A stretch of 64,000 nucleotides of DNA from Hymenobacter sp. BT730 (GTDB lineage: Bacteria; Bacteroidota; Bacteroidia; Cytophagales; Hymenobacteraceae). Below are positions 1-8,017 of this stretch, piece after piece (positions within the stretch are counted from its first letter, which is position 1; each line of letters starts with the position of its first letter). Position numbers and translations under genes: made by a program. The stretch is from contig NZ_JAUOFB010000001.1 of assembly GCF_030542105.1 (NCBI RefSeq), forward strand, positions 496,001 through 560,000, given 5' to 3'. The notes under the pieces were generated by a model that searched no databases, was not told where the DNA came from, and saw only the letters and a list, made by a program, of their open reading frames with translations.

Positions 1-2
1 TG

Positions 3-470
3 CTACGCGAAGGCGGCCTCACGGTAAGCGCCGAAAACTCCCTGCAGGAAGTGCGTGAGTGGCTGGGTCGTAAACCCGATAATCGCGCCAACTACTTCGT
101 TATTGTCGATAACGATGGGGTTTTTGAAGGCATTGTGAGCGTGGCTGAGCTATACGGACCTTACCCCGATTTAAGCGCCTCCATACGCAGCATTGTTTCA
201 GCCCAACTGCCCTCGGTGCAGGCCACGGATACCCTGCGTGCAGCCGTGAGCACTATGGCCCGTGCCGGCGTAGACGTGCTGCCGGTTGTATCGCCGGAAA
301 ACCCACGGATGGTAACCGGCGTGCTGTCGTATCAGGACGTCATCCGCTCGTACCGGCTGCGGCTGGAAGAAGAGGAAGGTTCACAGACCGATATTTCCCT
401 GCGCCGCCATGGTATCCGCATTATGCTGCGCGGCAATAAGCTGCTGCGCGGTAACCGCGTCCGGAGCTAG
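3..470 (+). CDS. CBS-domain protein, C-terminal part (probable ClC chloride channel)
   Basis: The frame is open from the left edge, so the start lies outside the window. The visible ~155 residues contain a tandem CBS pair: one motif around YFVIVDNDGVFEGIVSV and a second around DVLPVVSPENPRMVTGVLS followed by YQDVIRSYR. CBS pairs bind adenosyl nucleotides and regulate the protein they are attached to. In Bacteroidetes, ClC-type chloride channels often end with a CBS pair and a short basic tail, and this protein ends in a basic tail (LRGNKLLRGNRVRS). The ClC assignment is inference because no membrane segment is in the window; another CBS-tailed protein such as an IMPDH-like or magnesium transporter remains possible. 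Confidence 0.7.
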   Translation, partial: LREGGLTVSAENSLQEVREWLGRKPDNRANYFVIVDNDGVFEGIVSVAELYGPYPDLSASIRSIVSAQLPSVQATDTLRAAVSTMARAGVDVLPVVSPENPRMVTGVLSYQDVIRSYRLRLEEEEGSQTDISLRRHGIRIMLRGNKLLRGNRVRS

Positions 471-1498
471 CCGGCGGCCGTGGGCTTTTGTTCCAACAGG
501 GTCATCTGCGTTACTATATCAGCTTCCGGAATAGGGTAGGGCTGGCCGTGCCGGATGGTACGATAAACTGCTTCAAACAAGCCCATATAATGGCCGCGGG
601 GTGCTGGTAAAATACTCGGGGAAAGTGTGCCGTCGGGCGCGGCTAGCGTGAGCCGGCCCACGGCATTTTCCGGTTCCACGCCGTAGGCATCCGCCAGCGG
701 CGAAAGACCCTCCAGCAATTGTGCTTCCTGCACATCCGCTCGGGGCTTGCTGAAGCTACCAGCTGTACCGTGCAACACAAAGGCAGGACCGGGGTCGGCC
801 ACCAGCAGGCTGCTGGTTACTGTAACCTGCAGCCCGGACGGGTATTGAATGTGGAAGGTGAAGTAATCATCTACCCGGGAGCCCGGGCGGTAGCTTCCCT
901 GCACCTTGTAGGTATTTTGGGGCGGGCCAAAGAGGCTGATAACCTGGTCCAGCAGGTGGGGGCCCAGGTCGTAGAGCAGGCCGCTGCCGGGAATGGGCTC
1001 TTCCTTGAAGGCCTTTTTATTGAGTGCCAGCTTGTAGCGGTCGAAGCGAAAGTGGGCTTCAATGAGCTGGCCTAGCTGCCCGCTTTCCACCACTTGCCGC
1101 ACCAACTGAAAGTCGCTGTCCCAGCGCCGGTTCTGGTAGGGGAGCAGGTCACGGTTTACGCGCCGACTCAGGTGGTACAGCTCCTGTATTTCCGCCACGG
1201 TAGTAGCCACGGGCTTTTCCAGGAGCACATGCTTGCCGGCCTGCAGCGCCTGCCGGGCAAATTCCACATGGGTATTGTTAGGGGTATTCACTACCACCAA
1301 CTCCACGGCTTCATCAGCTAGTAGAGCTTCTACGCTGGGGTAGCTGCGCACTTCGGGGTAGTGGAGGTGAGCCTGAGCCTGATGGCGCTCTGTTACGGCT
1401 GCCAGCGTAAAGCCGGGGTGGGCATGCAGAAAGGGGGCGTGAAAAACCCGGCCCGACATGCCGTAGGCCAGCAAGCCGGTTTGAATAGGGGTAGGCAT
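467..1498 (-). CDS. Gfo/Idh/MocA family NAD(P)-dependent oxidoreductase
   Basis: A 343-residue protein beginning MPTPIQTGLLAYGMSG, where a Rossmann nucleotide-binding motif (AYGMSGRVFH, residues 11-20) follows the start. EKP at residues 94-96 is the conserved family motif that carries the proposed catalytic lysine. The C-terminal half contains the alpha/beta domain with GSGLLYDLGPHLLDQ. Family members oxidise or reduce sugars and cyclitols with NAD(P); the substrate cannot be told. The frame stays open 23 codons upstream, but that extension does not look like protein, so the ATG at 1498 was chosen. The gene lies 35 bp after the SUKH-3 gene on the same strand, and its stop overlaps the end of the CBS gene convergently by 4 bp. 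Confidence 0.85.
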   Translation of the reverse strand: MPTPIQTGLLAYGMSGRVFHAPFLHAHPGFTLAAVTERHQAQAHLHYPEVRSYPSVEALLADEAVELVVVNTPNNTHVEFARQALQAGKHVLLEKPVATTVAEIQELYHLSRRVNRDLLPYQNRRWDSDFQLVRQVVESGQLGQLIEAHFRFDRYKLALNKKAFKEEPIPGSGLLYDLGPHLLDQVISLFGPPQNTYKVQGSYRPGSRVDDYFTFHIQYPSGLQVTVTSSLLVADPGPAFVLHGTAGSFSKPRADVQEAQLLEGLSPLADAYGVEPENAVGRLTLAAPDGTLSPSILPAPRGHYMGLFEAVYRTIRHGQPYPIPEADIVTQMTLLEQKPTAAG

Positions 1499-1533
1499 AA
1501 AGCAGAAGTAACAGCGCGAATGACAGGACGGAG

Positions 1534-2001
1534 TCAGGGAATCTCCCGAAACGGTAAATCCAGGCAAATGGCTTCGATAGCAGATTCGCCATTCCCGGCA
1601 ATGGCATACAGGCAGTCTTCGTAGCCGCCGTATACCTGGCCGCTGGCCCCCATAAGCAGTAACAGATTCTCCGTGTAGGCCTGCCCAATAATATACAGGG
1701 CCAGCTCTCCGGCCCGCACAGCATAGTCGGCTACGGCGTAGTCGAGCACGGCGTTCTGATAGGTCCGGGCCACATCGAAGTGGAGGTAGGCAATACTATC
1801 GTCGCGGCGGATAAAGTAGAGCATAAGGCCACCGAATTCGGTCAAAAACGCCTGCACTACTGGTGGCCAGCCTGCTATCAGAGGAGTAGGTAACTGGTTT
1901 TGGCCAAGCCCTACTGTGCGGCTCTGGTGCCAGCCCGCCTCTACCAGCAGGTGCTGCACGTCAGCCGAGAACATGAAAGAGCGTCTGGTAGAGTTATCCA
2001 T
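1534..2001 (-). CDS. SUKH-3-like immunity protein
   Basis: A 155-residue soluble protein. The region AGWHQSRTVGLG, then WPPVVQAFLTEFGGLMLYF, resembles the SUKH-3 signature (a GW near the N terminus, then a helix ending in FL-x-x-FGGL). SUKH (SMI1/KNR4-like) proteins are typical immunity proteins to secreted nuclease and other polymorphic toxins. No toxin, Rhs or VgrG gene is nearby, so this would be an orphan immunity gene or one used for another purpose. It sits in a minus-strand run between pirin (49 bp upstream) and the oxidoreductase (35 bp downstream). Family assignment is by motif only. Confidence 0.6.
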   Translation of the reverse strand: MDNSTRRSFMFSADVQHLLVEAGWHQSRTVGLGQNQLPTPLIAGWPPVVQAFLTEFGGLMLYFIRRDDSIAYLHFDVARTYQNAVLDYAVADYAVRAGELALYIIGQAYTENLLLLMGASGQVYGGYEDCLYAIAGNGESAIEAICLDLPFREIP

Positions 2002-2050
2002 AGGCTTAGTAAGGTAGAGAAGTTCGCCTAAGGAAAAAAGCTACTGCGCT

Positions 2051-2911
2051 TTAGTCCTTCCAGCTACCAAACTTTCCCGCCTGATAGTCCTGGTAAGCCT
2101 GCCGAATTTCGGCTTCCGTGTTCATCACAAAAGGACCATAGGCCACAATGGGCTCTTGGAAGGGCAGCGCATGGCCCAGCAGAATCTTGGCATCAGACAG
2201 GGCTTCTACCCGGAGCTCGTCGCCGTTGTGGGTAAACTCTACCAACTGGCGGGCTTCGGTTTCCTGCCCGTTCACGCGCAGGCGCCCCTGAATGGTGTAG
2301 AAGAAGATGCTGCGCTCGGGCGCAATGCCCAGCTCCAGGATGCTGCCGGCTTGCAGGTCAATAGTAGCCAGTTGCACATCGGCCAGCGGCTGAATAGCCC
2401 CGACGGTGCCCGCCCACGTGCCCGACACGGCATGAATAAAAATTCGGCCTTCATCCAGCGCTACGGTCGGGATTTCGTCTTTTTGCAGCCCGATGTAGCG
2501 CGGCTCTACCATCTTGTCTTTGGCGGGCAGGTTCACCCACAACTGCAGAATTTCCAGGTCGCCGCCGGTAGCTTTAAACTGCTCGGAGGACACTTCGGAA
2601 TGAATCAGTCCGCGCCCCGCCGTCATCCACTGAATGCCCCCGGCTTCAATCACGCTTTCGTGTCCGCTGCTGTCTTTGTGCAGAATATCGCCGGCCACAA
2701 TAAACGTAACCGTCTCAAAGCCGCGGTGTGGGTGCGGGCCAAATGGCAGGCCCTGGTTTTTAGGCCGATATACCTGCGGGCCGTGGTGATTCAGGAATAG
2801 AAATGGGTCGATGTGCTCTACGGCCTGCGTGGGCAGGGCGCGGTAGGTAACCAGGTCAGCAATAGGGGCGCTAACGGCGCGGTGCTGCTGTTTTATTTGG
2901 CGAAGCGACAT
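2051..2911 (-). CDS. Pirin family protein
   Basis: A 286-residue bicupin. The N-terminal cupin has PFGPHPHRGFETVTFIV, the pirin metal-binding motif with two histidines, followed by GGIQWMTAGRGLIHSE, another conserved pirin block. The C-terminal domain contains PFQEPIVAYGPFVMNTE, which is typical of pirins. Bacterial pirins bind Fe(II); some are quercetin 2,3-dioxygenases and some act as redox sensors, so the exact role is open. The ATG at 2911 was preferred over an in-frame TTG at 2920. It is followed at 49 bp by the SUKH-3 gene and preceded at 42 bp by the DinB gene, so co-transcription is plausible. Confidence 0.9.
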   Translation of the reverse strand: MSLRQIKQQHRAVSAPIADLVTYRALPTQAVEHIDPFLFLNHHGPQVYRPKNQGLPFGPHPHRGFETVTFIVAGDILHKDSSGHESVIEAGGIQWMTAGRGLIHSEVSSEQFKATGGDLEILQLWVNLPAKDKMVEPRYIGLQKDEIPTVALDEGRIFIHAVSGTWAGTVGAIQPLADVQLATIDLQAGSILELGIAPERSIFFYTIQGRLRVNGQETEARQLVEFTHNGDELRVEALSDAKILLGHALPFQEPIVAYGPFVMNTEAEIRQAYQDYQAGKFGSWKD

Positions 2912-2953
2912 AGAAATCAATCAGAGAATAGATAATGGGAAGGGATACTGGCT

Positions 2954-3472
2954 TTACTGGCCCGGGGTTCGGCTGGCCTGCAGCACCCGGGCCGTGACCA
3001 GCAACTGGCCCACATGGCGCTGGGTATGCTCGGCGGCATGAAACAGCAAACCCAGCACCGTGGAGGGTACTTGCGCCCGGCCCACGCCGCGCGGCTCCGT
3101 AGCGGTGTGCTCCGGCGTGTGGCGCAGCTGCTCCAGTGCCTTATCTACCTGCTCAGAAAACTGCCCGAGTAACTCAGTAGCCGTAGCGCTGGTAGGCTGG
3201 CCTTCAGCACGGAGGGCCTGCAGCTGCTTCGGGGTCAGCGCTTCGGCGCGGGCATAAGTAAAGAGGCGGCTGAGCACGCCCGCCAGGTGCTGCAGGTGAA
3301 AGCCCACGGAGGCTACGTCAGCGGGCCGTTCCCACAGCAGGTCGGCCGGAAAATCAGCCAGTAAAGACGTTGCTTCTTCCCGGGCCTGCAGCAGGGCATG
3401 CGCCACAGGTTGAAACAAAGCGGGTATTGCGGGCACCGGGCCGCGCAGCCATACTTCCAGGGTATCAGCCAC
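2954..3472 (-). CDS. DinB family protein
   Basis: A 172-residue helical protein of the DinB/YfiT type. Conserved histidines occur in VGFHLQHLAGVLSRL and in LLFHAAEHTQRHVGQLL, positions that coordinate a metal in DinB-fold proteins. DinB-fold enzymes include thiol-dependent transferases; the physiological substrate here is unknown. The start is GTG at 3472; no ATG lies nearby in frame that would preserve the first helix. It lies upstream of pirin in the same minus-strand run. Confidence 0.8.
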   Translation of the reverse strand: MADTLEVWLRGPVPAIPALFQPVAHALLQAREEATSLLADFPADLLWERPADVASVGFHLQHLAGVLSRLFTYARAEALTPKQLQALRAEGQPTSATATELLGQFSEQVDKALEQLRHTPEHTATEPRGVGRAQVPSTVLGLLFHAAEHTQRHVGQLLVTARVLQASRTPGQ

Positions 3473-3577
3473 AGATTATTGGGAAAAGGCAGAGAAAACA
3501 ATTGGTTAAACCTAACTACCAGACAAGTGTTTGGAACCCTGCCCGGCCGGTTTATACTTACCGCGCTACGTGACAAG

Positions 3578-4486
3578 CTACCGGGCGCGGCGGACCAGCA
3601 GCCAAAGCCCGGCCACTGCTAACCCCGCAACTGCCGCCACCGCCAGAGTGCGCGGCGGCCGCGAAACCGCCTCAGCACCGGCTTCCTGCCCCCTGTACTG
3701 TCCACCGGTTACCTGCAGAATCAGGCGGGTGGTTTCCTGGGGCTGGTCCCACTGCGGAAAGTGGCCGCAGGTATCAAACCAATGCAGCCGGGCATCGGGG
3801 AAGAGGGCCTGCGCCCGCGCCGCCTGCCCTGGCAGGCAAACCAGATCCTGCCGGCCCCAACCAATAACCAGCGGGGCTGCAATAGAACCTTTGGGCGCGC
3901 CCTGCTGCTTTTCGCCATGGGCCAGGTTGTCCAGCAGCTCATCAAAGGAAGGAGAGGCCGCAAAAGTGCGCATCTCGTCCAGCGTAATTTTAGGGGAGAG
4001 CCGCCAGGGCCGGGCCGAAAACTGCGCGAACAGGGCGGTGCGGCCAACGGCACTGCCGGTCAGGGCCGGCATAACAGGCTGCAAAGCGCGCACCAGCCGG
4101 ATAGAACCCGCTACGGTGTAATAGAAAAACGGAATTTCCCAGCCCCGCCAGAATCCGCCGGGGTCCAGGGAAACCACGGCGCCTAGCACGCCGCCGCGCC
4201 GCGCCATTTCCAGCACCAGGCGCGCACCCATAGAGCTGCCCACCGCATCAATCCCCAGGAAATTGTGCGCCCGCAGAAATTCAGTCAGGGCATCGGCAAG
4301 CGTACCAATGGTAACCGGGCCGGGCAGCGGGGGCGTGTCGCCGAAGCCCGGTAAATCCACCGCAATAACCTCGCGCTCAGCGGCCAGCGCCTCCAGAATA
4401 GGATTCCAAGAGCGCCAGCTGCCGCCAATACCGTGCACCAGCAGTAAAGGCTTGCCGGTACCGCGCCGGATGTAGTGCATATTCAT
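3578..4486 (-). CDS. Alpha/beta hydrolase with C-terminal membrane anchor
   Basis: A 302-residue alpha/beta hydrolase. LLVHGIGGSWRSW supplies the oxyanion-hole region, GSSMGARLV the nucleophile elbow (Ser in GxSxG), GWGRQDLV the probable acid Asp, and TCGHFPQWDQP the catalytic His. After the His the protein ends with a hydrophobic stretch (LAVAAVAGLAVAGLWLLV) and a basic tail RRAR, which suggests a C-terminal tail anchor in the inner membrane with the enzyme in the cytoplasm. The frame is open up to an ATG at 4552; the ATG at 4486 was chosen because the conserved fold starts immediately after it. Substrate unknown. Confidence 0.8.
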   Translation of the reverse strand: MNMHYIRRGTGKPLLLVHGIGGSWRSWNPILEALAAEREVIAVDLPGFGDTPPLPGPVTIGTLADALTEFLRAHNFLGIDAVGSSMGARLVLEMARRGGVLGAVVSLDPGGFWRGWEIPFFYYTVAGSIRLVRALQPVMPALTGSAVGRTALFAQFSARPWRLSPKITLDEMRTFAASPSFDELLDNLAHGEKQQGAPKGSIAAPLVIGWGRQDLVCLPGQAARAQALFPDARLHWFDTCGHFPQWDQPQETTRLILQVTGGQYRGQEAGAEAVSRPPRTLAVAAVAGLAVAGLWLLVRRAR

Positions 4487-4662
4487 AGATGTCAGAAAAT
4501 CAGATGTTGGAGAGGACAGGGGGCTGCTGGGCTTTACGAGGCCCAGGGTCATTGGATACGGAATAGAATATGCCCTAGGGTCTTTTCAACGGCACTTCCC
4601 AAACACAAGACCCAACAATGGAGTTAGGATGACTTTCTGTATCATCTCTGATAGGTATAATC

Positions 4663-5739
4663 GTGTCTCAGCTCTTCACGCCGCTTACCCTGCGCGGCAT
4701 CACTTTTAAAAACCGTATTGCCGTGTCGCCGATGTGCGAATACAGCAGCCAGGATGGCTTTGCCAACGACTGGCACCTGGTACACCTGGGCAGCCGCGCC
4801 GTGGGCGGGGCCGGCCTGGTCATTACGGAAGCCGCCGCCGTCTCGCCGGAAGGCCGCATCACCCCCGACGACCTGGGAATTTGGGACGATGCCCACGTGC
4901 CGTTCCTCAAGCGCATTACCGATTTTCTAAAAAGCCAGGGTGCCGTAACCGGCATTCAGCTGGCGCACGCCGGCCGCAAAGCCAGTCACCGCAGCCCCTG
5001 GAAGGGCGGTACGCTTATCGAGCCCACCGAGGAAGGCGGCTGGGTGCGGGTTGCGCCCAGCGCTCTGGCTTTTTCCGAGGAGGAATCAGCCCCGCAGGAA
5101 CTTTCCCTGGCTGGTATTGAGAAGGTAGTAGCTGATTTTCGGGCGGCGGCAGTTCGCTCATTGGAAGCTGGCTTTGAGGTGATAGAAGTGCACGCGGCCC
5201 ACGGCTATTTGCTGCACGAGTTCATGTCGCCGCTCAGCAACCAGCGCACTGACGCCTATGGCGGCTCCTTCGAAAACCGCATCCGCCTGCTGCTGGAAGT
5301 AGTGGAAGCCACCCGCAGCGTGTGGCCCACTGAGTATCCACTGTTCGTGCGCATCTCCACTACCGACTGGACTGAAGGTGGCTGGTCTGAGGATGACTCC
5401 GTAGCCCTGGCCCGCGTGCTGAAGGGCAAAGGTGTGGATCTGCTGGACTGCTCCACCGGCGGTAATGTGCCCGTAGCGCCCATTCCCGTAGGGCCCATGT
5501 ACCAGGTGCCGTTTGCCGCCCGCATTAAGCAGGAAACCGACCTGCCCACCGGCGCCGTAGGCCTGATTACCACGGCCGAGGAAGCCGAAAGCATTATTGC
5601 CAATCACCAGGCCGATATGGTGCTGCTGGCCCGGGAGCTGCTGCGCGACCCTTACTTCCCGCTGCACGCCGCCCACGAGCTGGGCGCTGAGATTAGCTGG
5701 CCCGACCAATATGTGCGGGCGCGTCCTCGAAAACGCTAA
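4663..5739 (+). CDS. NADH:flavin oxidoreductase / Old Yellow Enzyme (YqjM-like)
   Basis: A 358-residue FMN-dependent TIM barrel. The N terminus LFTPLTLRGITFKNRI followed by SPMCEYS (Cys25) matches the thermophilic-like YqjM subclass, whose Cys tunes FMN. HAAHGYLLHEFMSPLSN carries the active-site HxxH, and QRTDAYGGSFENR is the conserved substrate/FMN segment. These enzymes reduce activated C=C bonds of enones with NAD(P)H and often act in electrophile detoxification. The start codon is GTG. It is a single gene reading away from the divergent hydrolase; a 13-bp hairpin follows at 5803-5833. Confidence 0.92.
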   Translation: MSQLFTPLTLRGITFKNRIAVSPMCEYSSQDGFANDWHLVHLGSRAVGGAGLVITEAAAVSPEGRITPDDLGIWDDAHVPFLKRITDFLKSQGAVTGIQLAHAGRKASHRSPWKGGTLIEPTEEGGWVRVAPSALAFSEEESAPQELSLAGIEKVVADFRAAAVRSLEAGFEVIEVHAAHGYLLHEFMSPLSNQRTDAYGGSFENRIRLLLEVVEATRSVWPTEYPLFVRISTTDWTEGGWSEDDSVALARVLKGKGVDLLDCSTGGNVPVAPIPVGPMYQVPFAARIKQETDLPTGAVGLITTAEEAESIIANHQADMVLLARELLRDPYFPLHAAHELGAEISWPDQYVRARPRKR

Positions 5740-5802
5740 AAGAGGCATCAGGAGCCAGAGGAACGGAGAGGGAGGAAGTGGCTCGTGCAGCTTAACTTAC
5801 AG

Positions 5803-5833
5803 AAGCTGGTCTTTGCCTGGCAAAGACCAGCTT
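5803..5833. terminator. 13-bp perfect hairpin between the OYE and first M13 peptidase genes
   Basis: AAGCTGGTCTTTG is followed by a 5-nt loop (CCTGG) and its exact reverse complement. It lies 64 bp after the OYE stop and 28 bp before the M13 start. A pyrimidine-rich tract (CTTTCTCCCCTTCTC) follows but there is no clean T-run, so it could be a terminator of the oxidoreductase gene or a 5'-UTR structure of the peptidase gene. Confidence 0.5.
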
Positions 5834-5860
5834 ACGACTCTTTCTCCCCTTCTCTTTTCT

Positions 5861-7963
5861 ATGCAGAAGACTTCTATTCTCACCCGCTCACTTACCGCGG
5901 CCGCCGCGTTGGCCATAGCGGGCTGTGCTGCCAGCCAAACCGCGCCCACTACTCCCACGGCCGCCACGCCGGCGGCCCCCACCGAAGCCGTAGTAAAAGG
6001 TGTGGGCCTGGATGTGGCCGACCTGGACCCCAGCGTTTCGCCCTGCGAGGACTTTTTTCAGTACTCCGGCGGCACCTGGCTGAAAAACAACCCCATTCCG
6101 GCCTATGCCTCCAGCTGGGGCCCGCGCAACCTGCTCGGCGACCGGACCCAGGCTTTGCTGCGCCGTATTCTGGAAGAAGCTGCGGCCAATACCGCCGCCG
6201 AGAAAGGCTCTAACCTGCAGAAGGTCGGCGACTTCTATGCCTCGGCCATGGACACCGTGGCCATTGAAAAGGCCGGCCTGGCCCCGCTGCAGCCCGAGCT
6301 AAACCGCATTGCTGCTGTAAAAGATTTGCGCGGCCTGCAGGATGTGGTGGCCCGCCACAAGCTGCTGAGAACCGGGGCCTTCTTTGGTGCCGGGGTAGAA
6401 GTAGACGAGAAAAAAGCCACCCAGTACGCCGTAGGTCTGTACCAGGGCGGCCTCACGCTGCCCGACCGGGACTACTACTTTAAGCAAGATGCCCGCACGG
6501 AAAACATCCGGGCCGCGTACCGCAAGTACCTAACAAACATGTTTGCCCTGCTGGGCGACAACGCCACTACCGCGCAGAAAAATGCGGCTACGGTAGAGCG
6601 TATCGAAGCGCGCCTGGCCAAGGCTTCCCGCACCCGCGTGGAGCTGCGCGACCCGCAGGCCAACTACAACAAAATGACGTTGGCTGAGGCCAACAAGCGC
6701 TACCCCAACCTGAACTTGCCGCGCATCCTGGGGGCCCTGCAGCTGGGTGCGGCCCAGGAGGTAATTGTGGGCCAGCCGGCTTACCTGGATGAAGCCAACA
6801 AAGTACTAAAGACCGAGCCGCTGGCCGATCTGAAAACCTACCTGCGCTGGCACTTGGTGCGCTCCGTTTCCTCTGCCCTGCCCAAGGCGTATGTGGATGA
6901 GACATTCCGGTTTAGCCAGGTGTTGGGCGGCACCAAGCAGCTGACCACCCGCTGGAAGCGCATGCTGGCCTCTACGGATCAGGCTTTGGGCGAAGCCTTC
7001 GGCCAGCTCTACGTAGACAAAGCCTTTTCCCCCGCCGCCAAACAGAAGGCGCTGGAAATGGTCACCAACATCAAAGCCTCCATGGCTGAGCACATCCAGA
7101 CCAATACTTGGATGAGCGACGGCACCAAGGCCGAGGCGCTGAAAAAGCTGAACGCTCTGCGCGTGAAAATTGGCTACCCCGATGAGTGGAAGGACTACTC
7201 AGCTCTCACCATCACGCGGGATTCCTATCTGAAAAACCTGCTGGCCGCCCGTGAGTGGGACTACCGCCAGGAAGCGAAAAAGTACGGCGGACCCATTGAC
7301 CGCAACGAGTGGGGCATGACGCCCTCCACCATTAATGCCTACTACAACCCGCCGATGAACGAAATTGTGTTCCCGGCCGGCTACCTGCAGCCTCCCTTCT
7401 TCGACCCTAACGCCGACGATGCAGTCAATTACGGCGCTATCGGGGGCGTTATCGGCCACGAAATCACGCACGGTTTCGACGACCAGGGCCGGCAGTATGA
7501 TGCCGAGGGCAACCTGCGCGACTGGTGGACCAAGGAAGACGCGGACAAGTTTACCCAGCGCGCCGAAGTAGTAGGCCGTCAGTATTCGGCCTTCTCGCCT
7601 CTGGATTCGGTGTTTGTGAACGGCAAGCTGACCATGGGCGAAAACCTGGCCGACTTTGCCGGCCTCACGGTAGTGTATGGTGCCTTGCAAAAGCAGCTGC
7701 AGCAGCGCTACGGCAACGGCCCGCGCCCCAAGTTTGATGGCTTCACGCCCGGGCAGCGCTTTTTCCTGTCCTGGGCCCAACTTCGGCGCACTAATATTCG
7801 CCCCGAAGCGCTGCGCCAGCAGATCCTTACCGACCCGCATTCCCCGGGGCAATACCGCACCATTGGGCCGCTCATGAACATGCCGCAGTTCTACCAGGCT
7901 TTCGGCTGCCAGGACGGCCAGAAAATGGTTCGGGCCGAACAGGACCGCGCAAAAATCTGGTAG
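5861..7963 (+). CDS. M13 family zinc metallopeptidase, lipoprotein (copy 1)
   Basis: A 700-residue neprilysin/PepO-like endopeptidase. The signal peptide ends in a lipobox (ALAIAGC, Cys22), so it is exported and lipid-anchored. The N-terminal M13 domain begins at CEDFFQYSGGTWLKNNPIP. The catalytic zinc motif is HEITH (His533, Glu534, His537), and the third ligand Glu594 lies in GENLADFAG. The C terminus has the family-typical Cys and a final W. M13 enzymes cleave peptides below about 40 residues. The frame is open 88 codons further upstream through the OYE gene, but that part is out-of-frame reading; the ATG at 5861 begins the signal peptide. It is followed 54 bp later by a close paralogue. 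Confidence 0.95.
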   Translation: MQKTSILTRSLTAAAALAIAGCAASQTAPTTPTAATPAAPTEAVVKGVGLDVADLDPSVSPCEDFFQYSGGTWLKNNPIPAYASSWGPRNLLGDRTQALLRRILEEAAANTAAEKGSNLQKVGDFYASAMDTVAIEKAGLAPLQPELNRIAAVKDLRGLQDVVARHKLLRTGAFFGAGVEVDEKKATQYAVGLYQGGLTLPDRDYYFKQDARTENIRAAYRKYLTNMFALLGDNATTAQKNAATVERIEARLAKASRTRVELRDPQANYNKMTLAEANKRYPNLNLPRILGALQLGAAQEVIVGQPAYLDEANKVLKTEPLADLKTYLRWHLVRSVSSALPKAYVDETFRFSQVLGGTKQLTTRWKRMLASTDQALGEAFGQLYVDKAFSPAAKQKALEMVTNIKASMAEHIQTNTWMSDGTKAEALKKLNALRVKIGYPDEWKDYSALTITRDSYLKNLLAAREWDYRQEAKKYGGPIDRNEWGMTPSTINAYYNPPMNEIVFPAGYLQPPFFDPNADDAVNYGAIGGVIGHEITHGFDDQGRQYDAEGNLRDWWTKEDADKFTQRAEVVGRQYSAFSPLDSVFVNGKLTMGENLADFAGLTVVYGALQKQLQQRYGNGPRPKFDGFTPGQRFFLSWAQLRRTNIRPEALRQQILTDPHSPGQYRTIGPLMNMPQFYQAFGCQDGQKMVRAEQDRAKIW

Positions 7964-8017
7964 CTATATTTAGCCACGCATCACCCCTCGTTCTTCTTTT
8001 CCTTCTCACCGTTCTTT

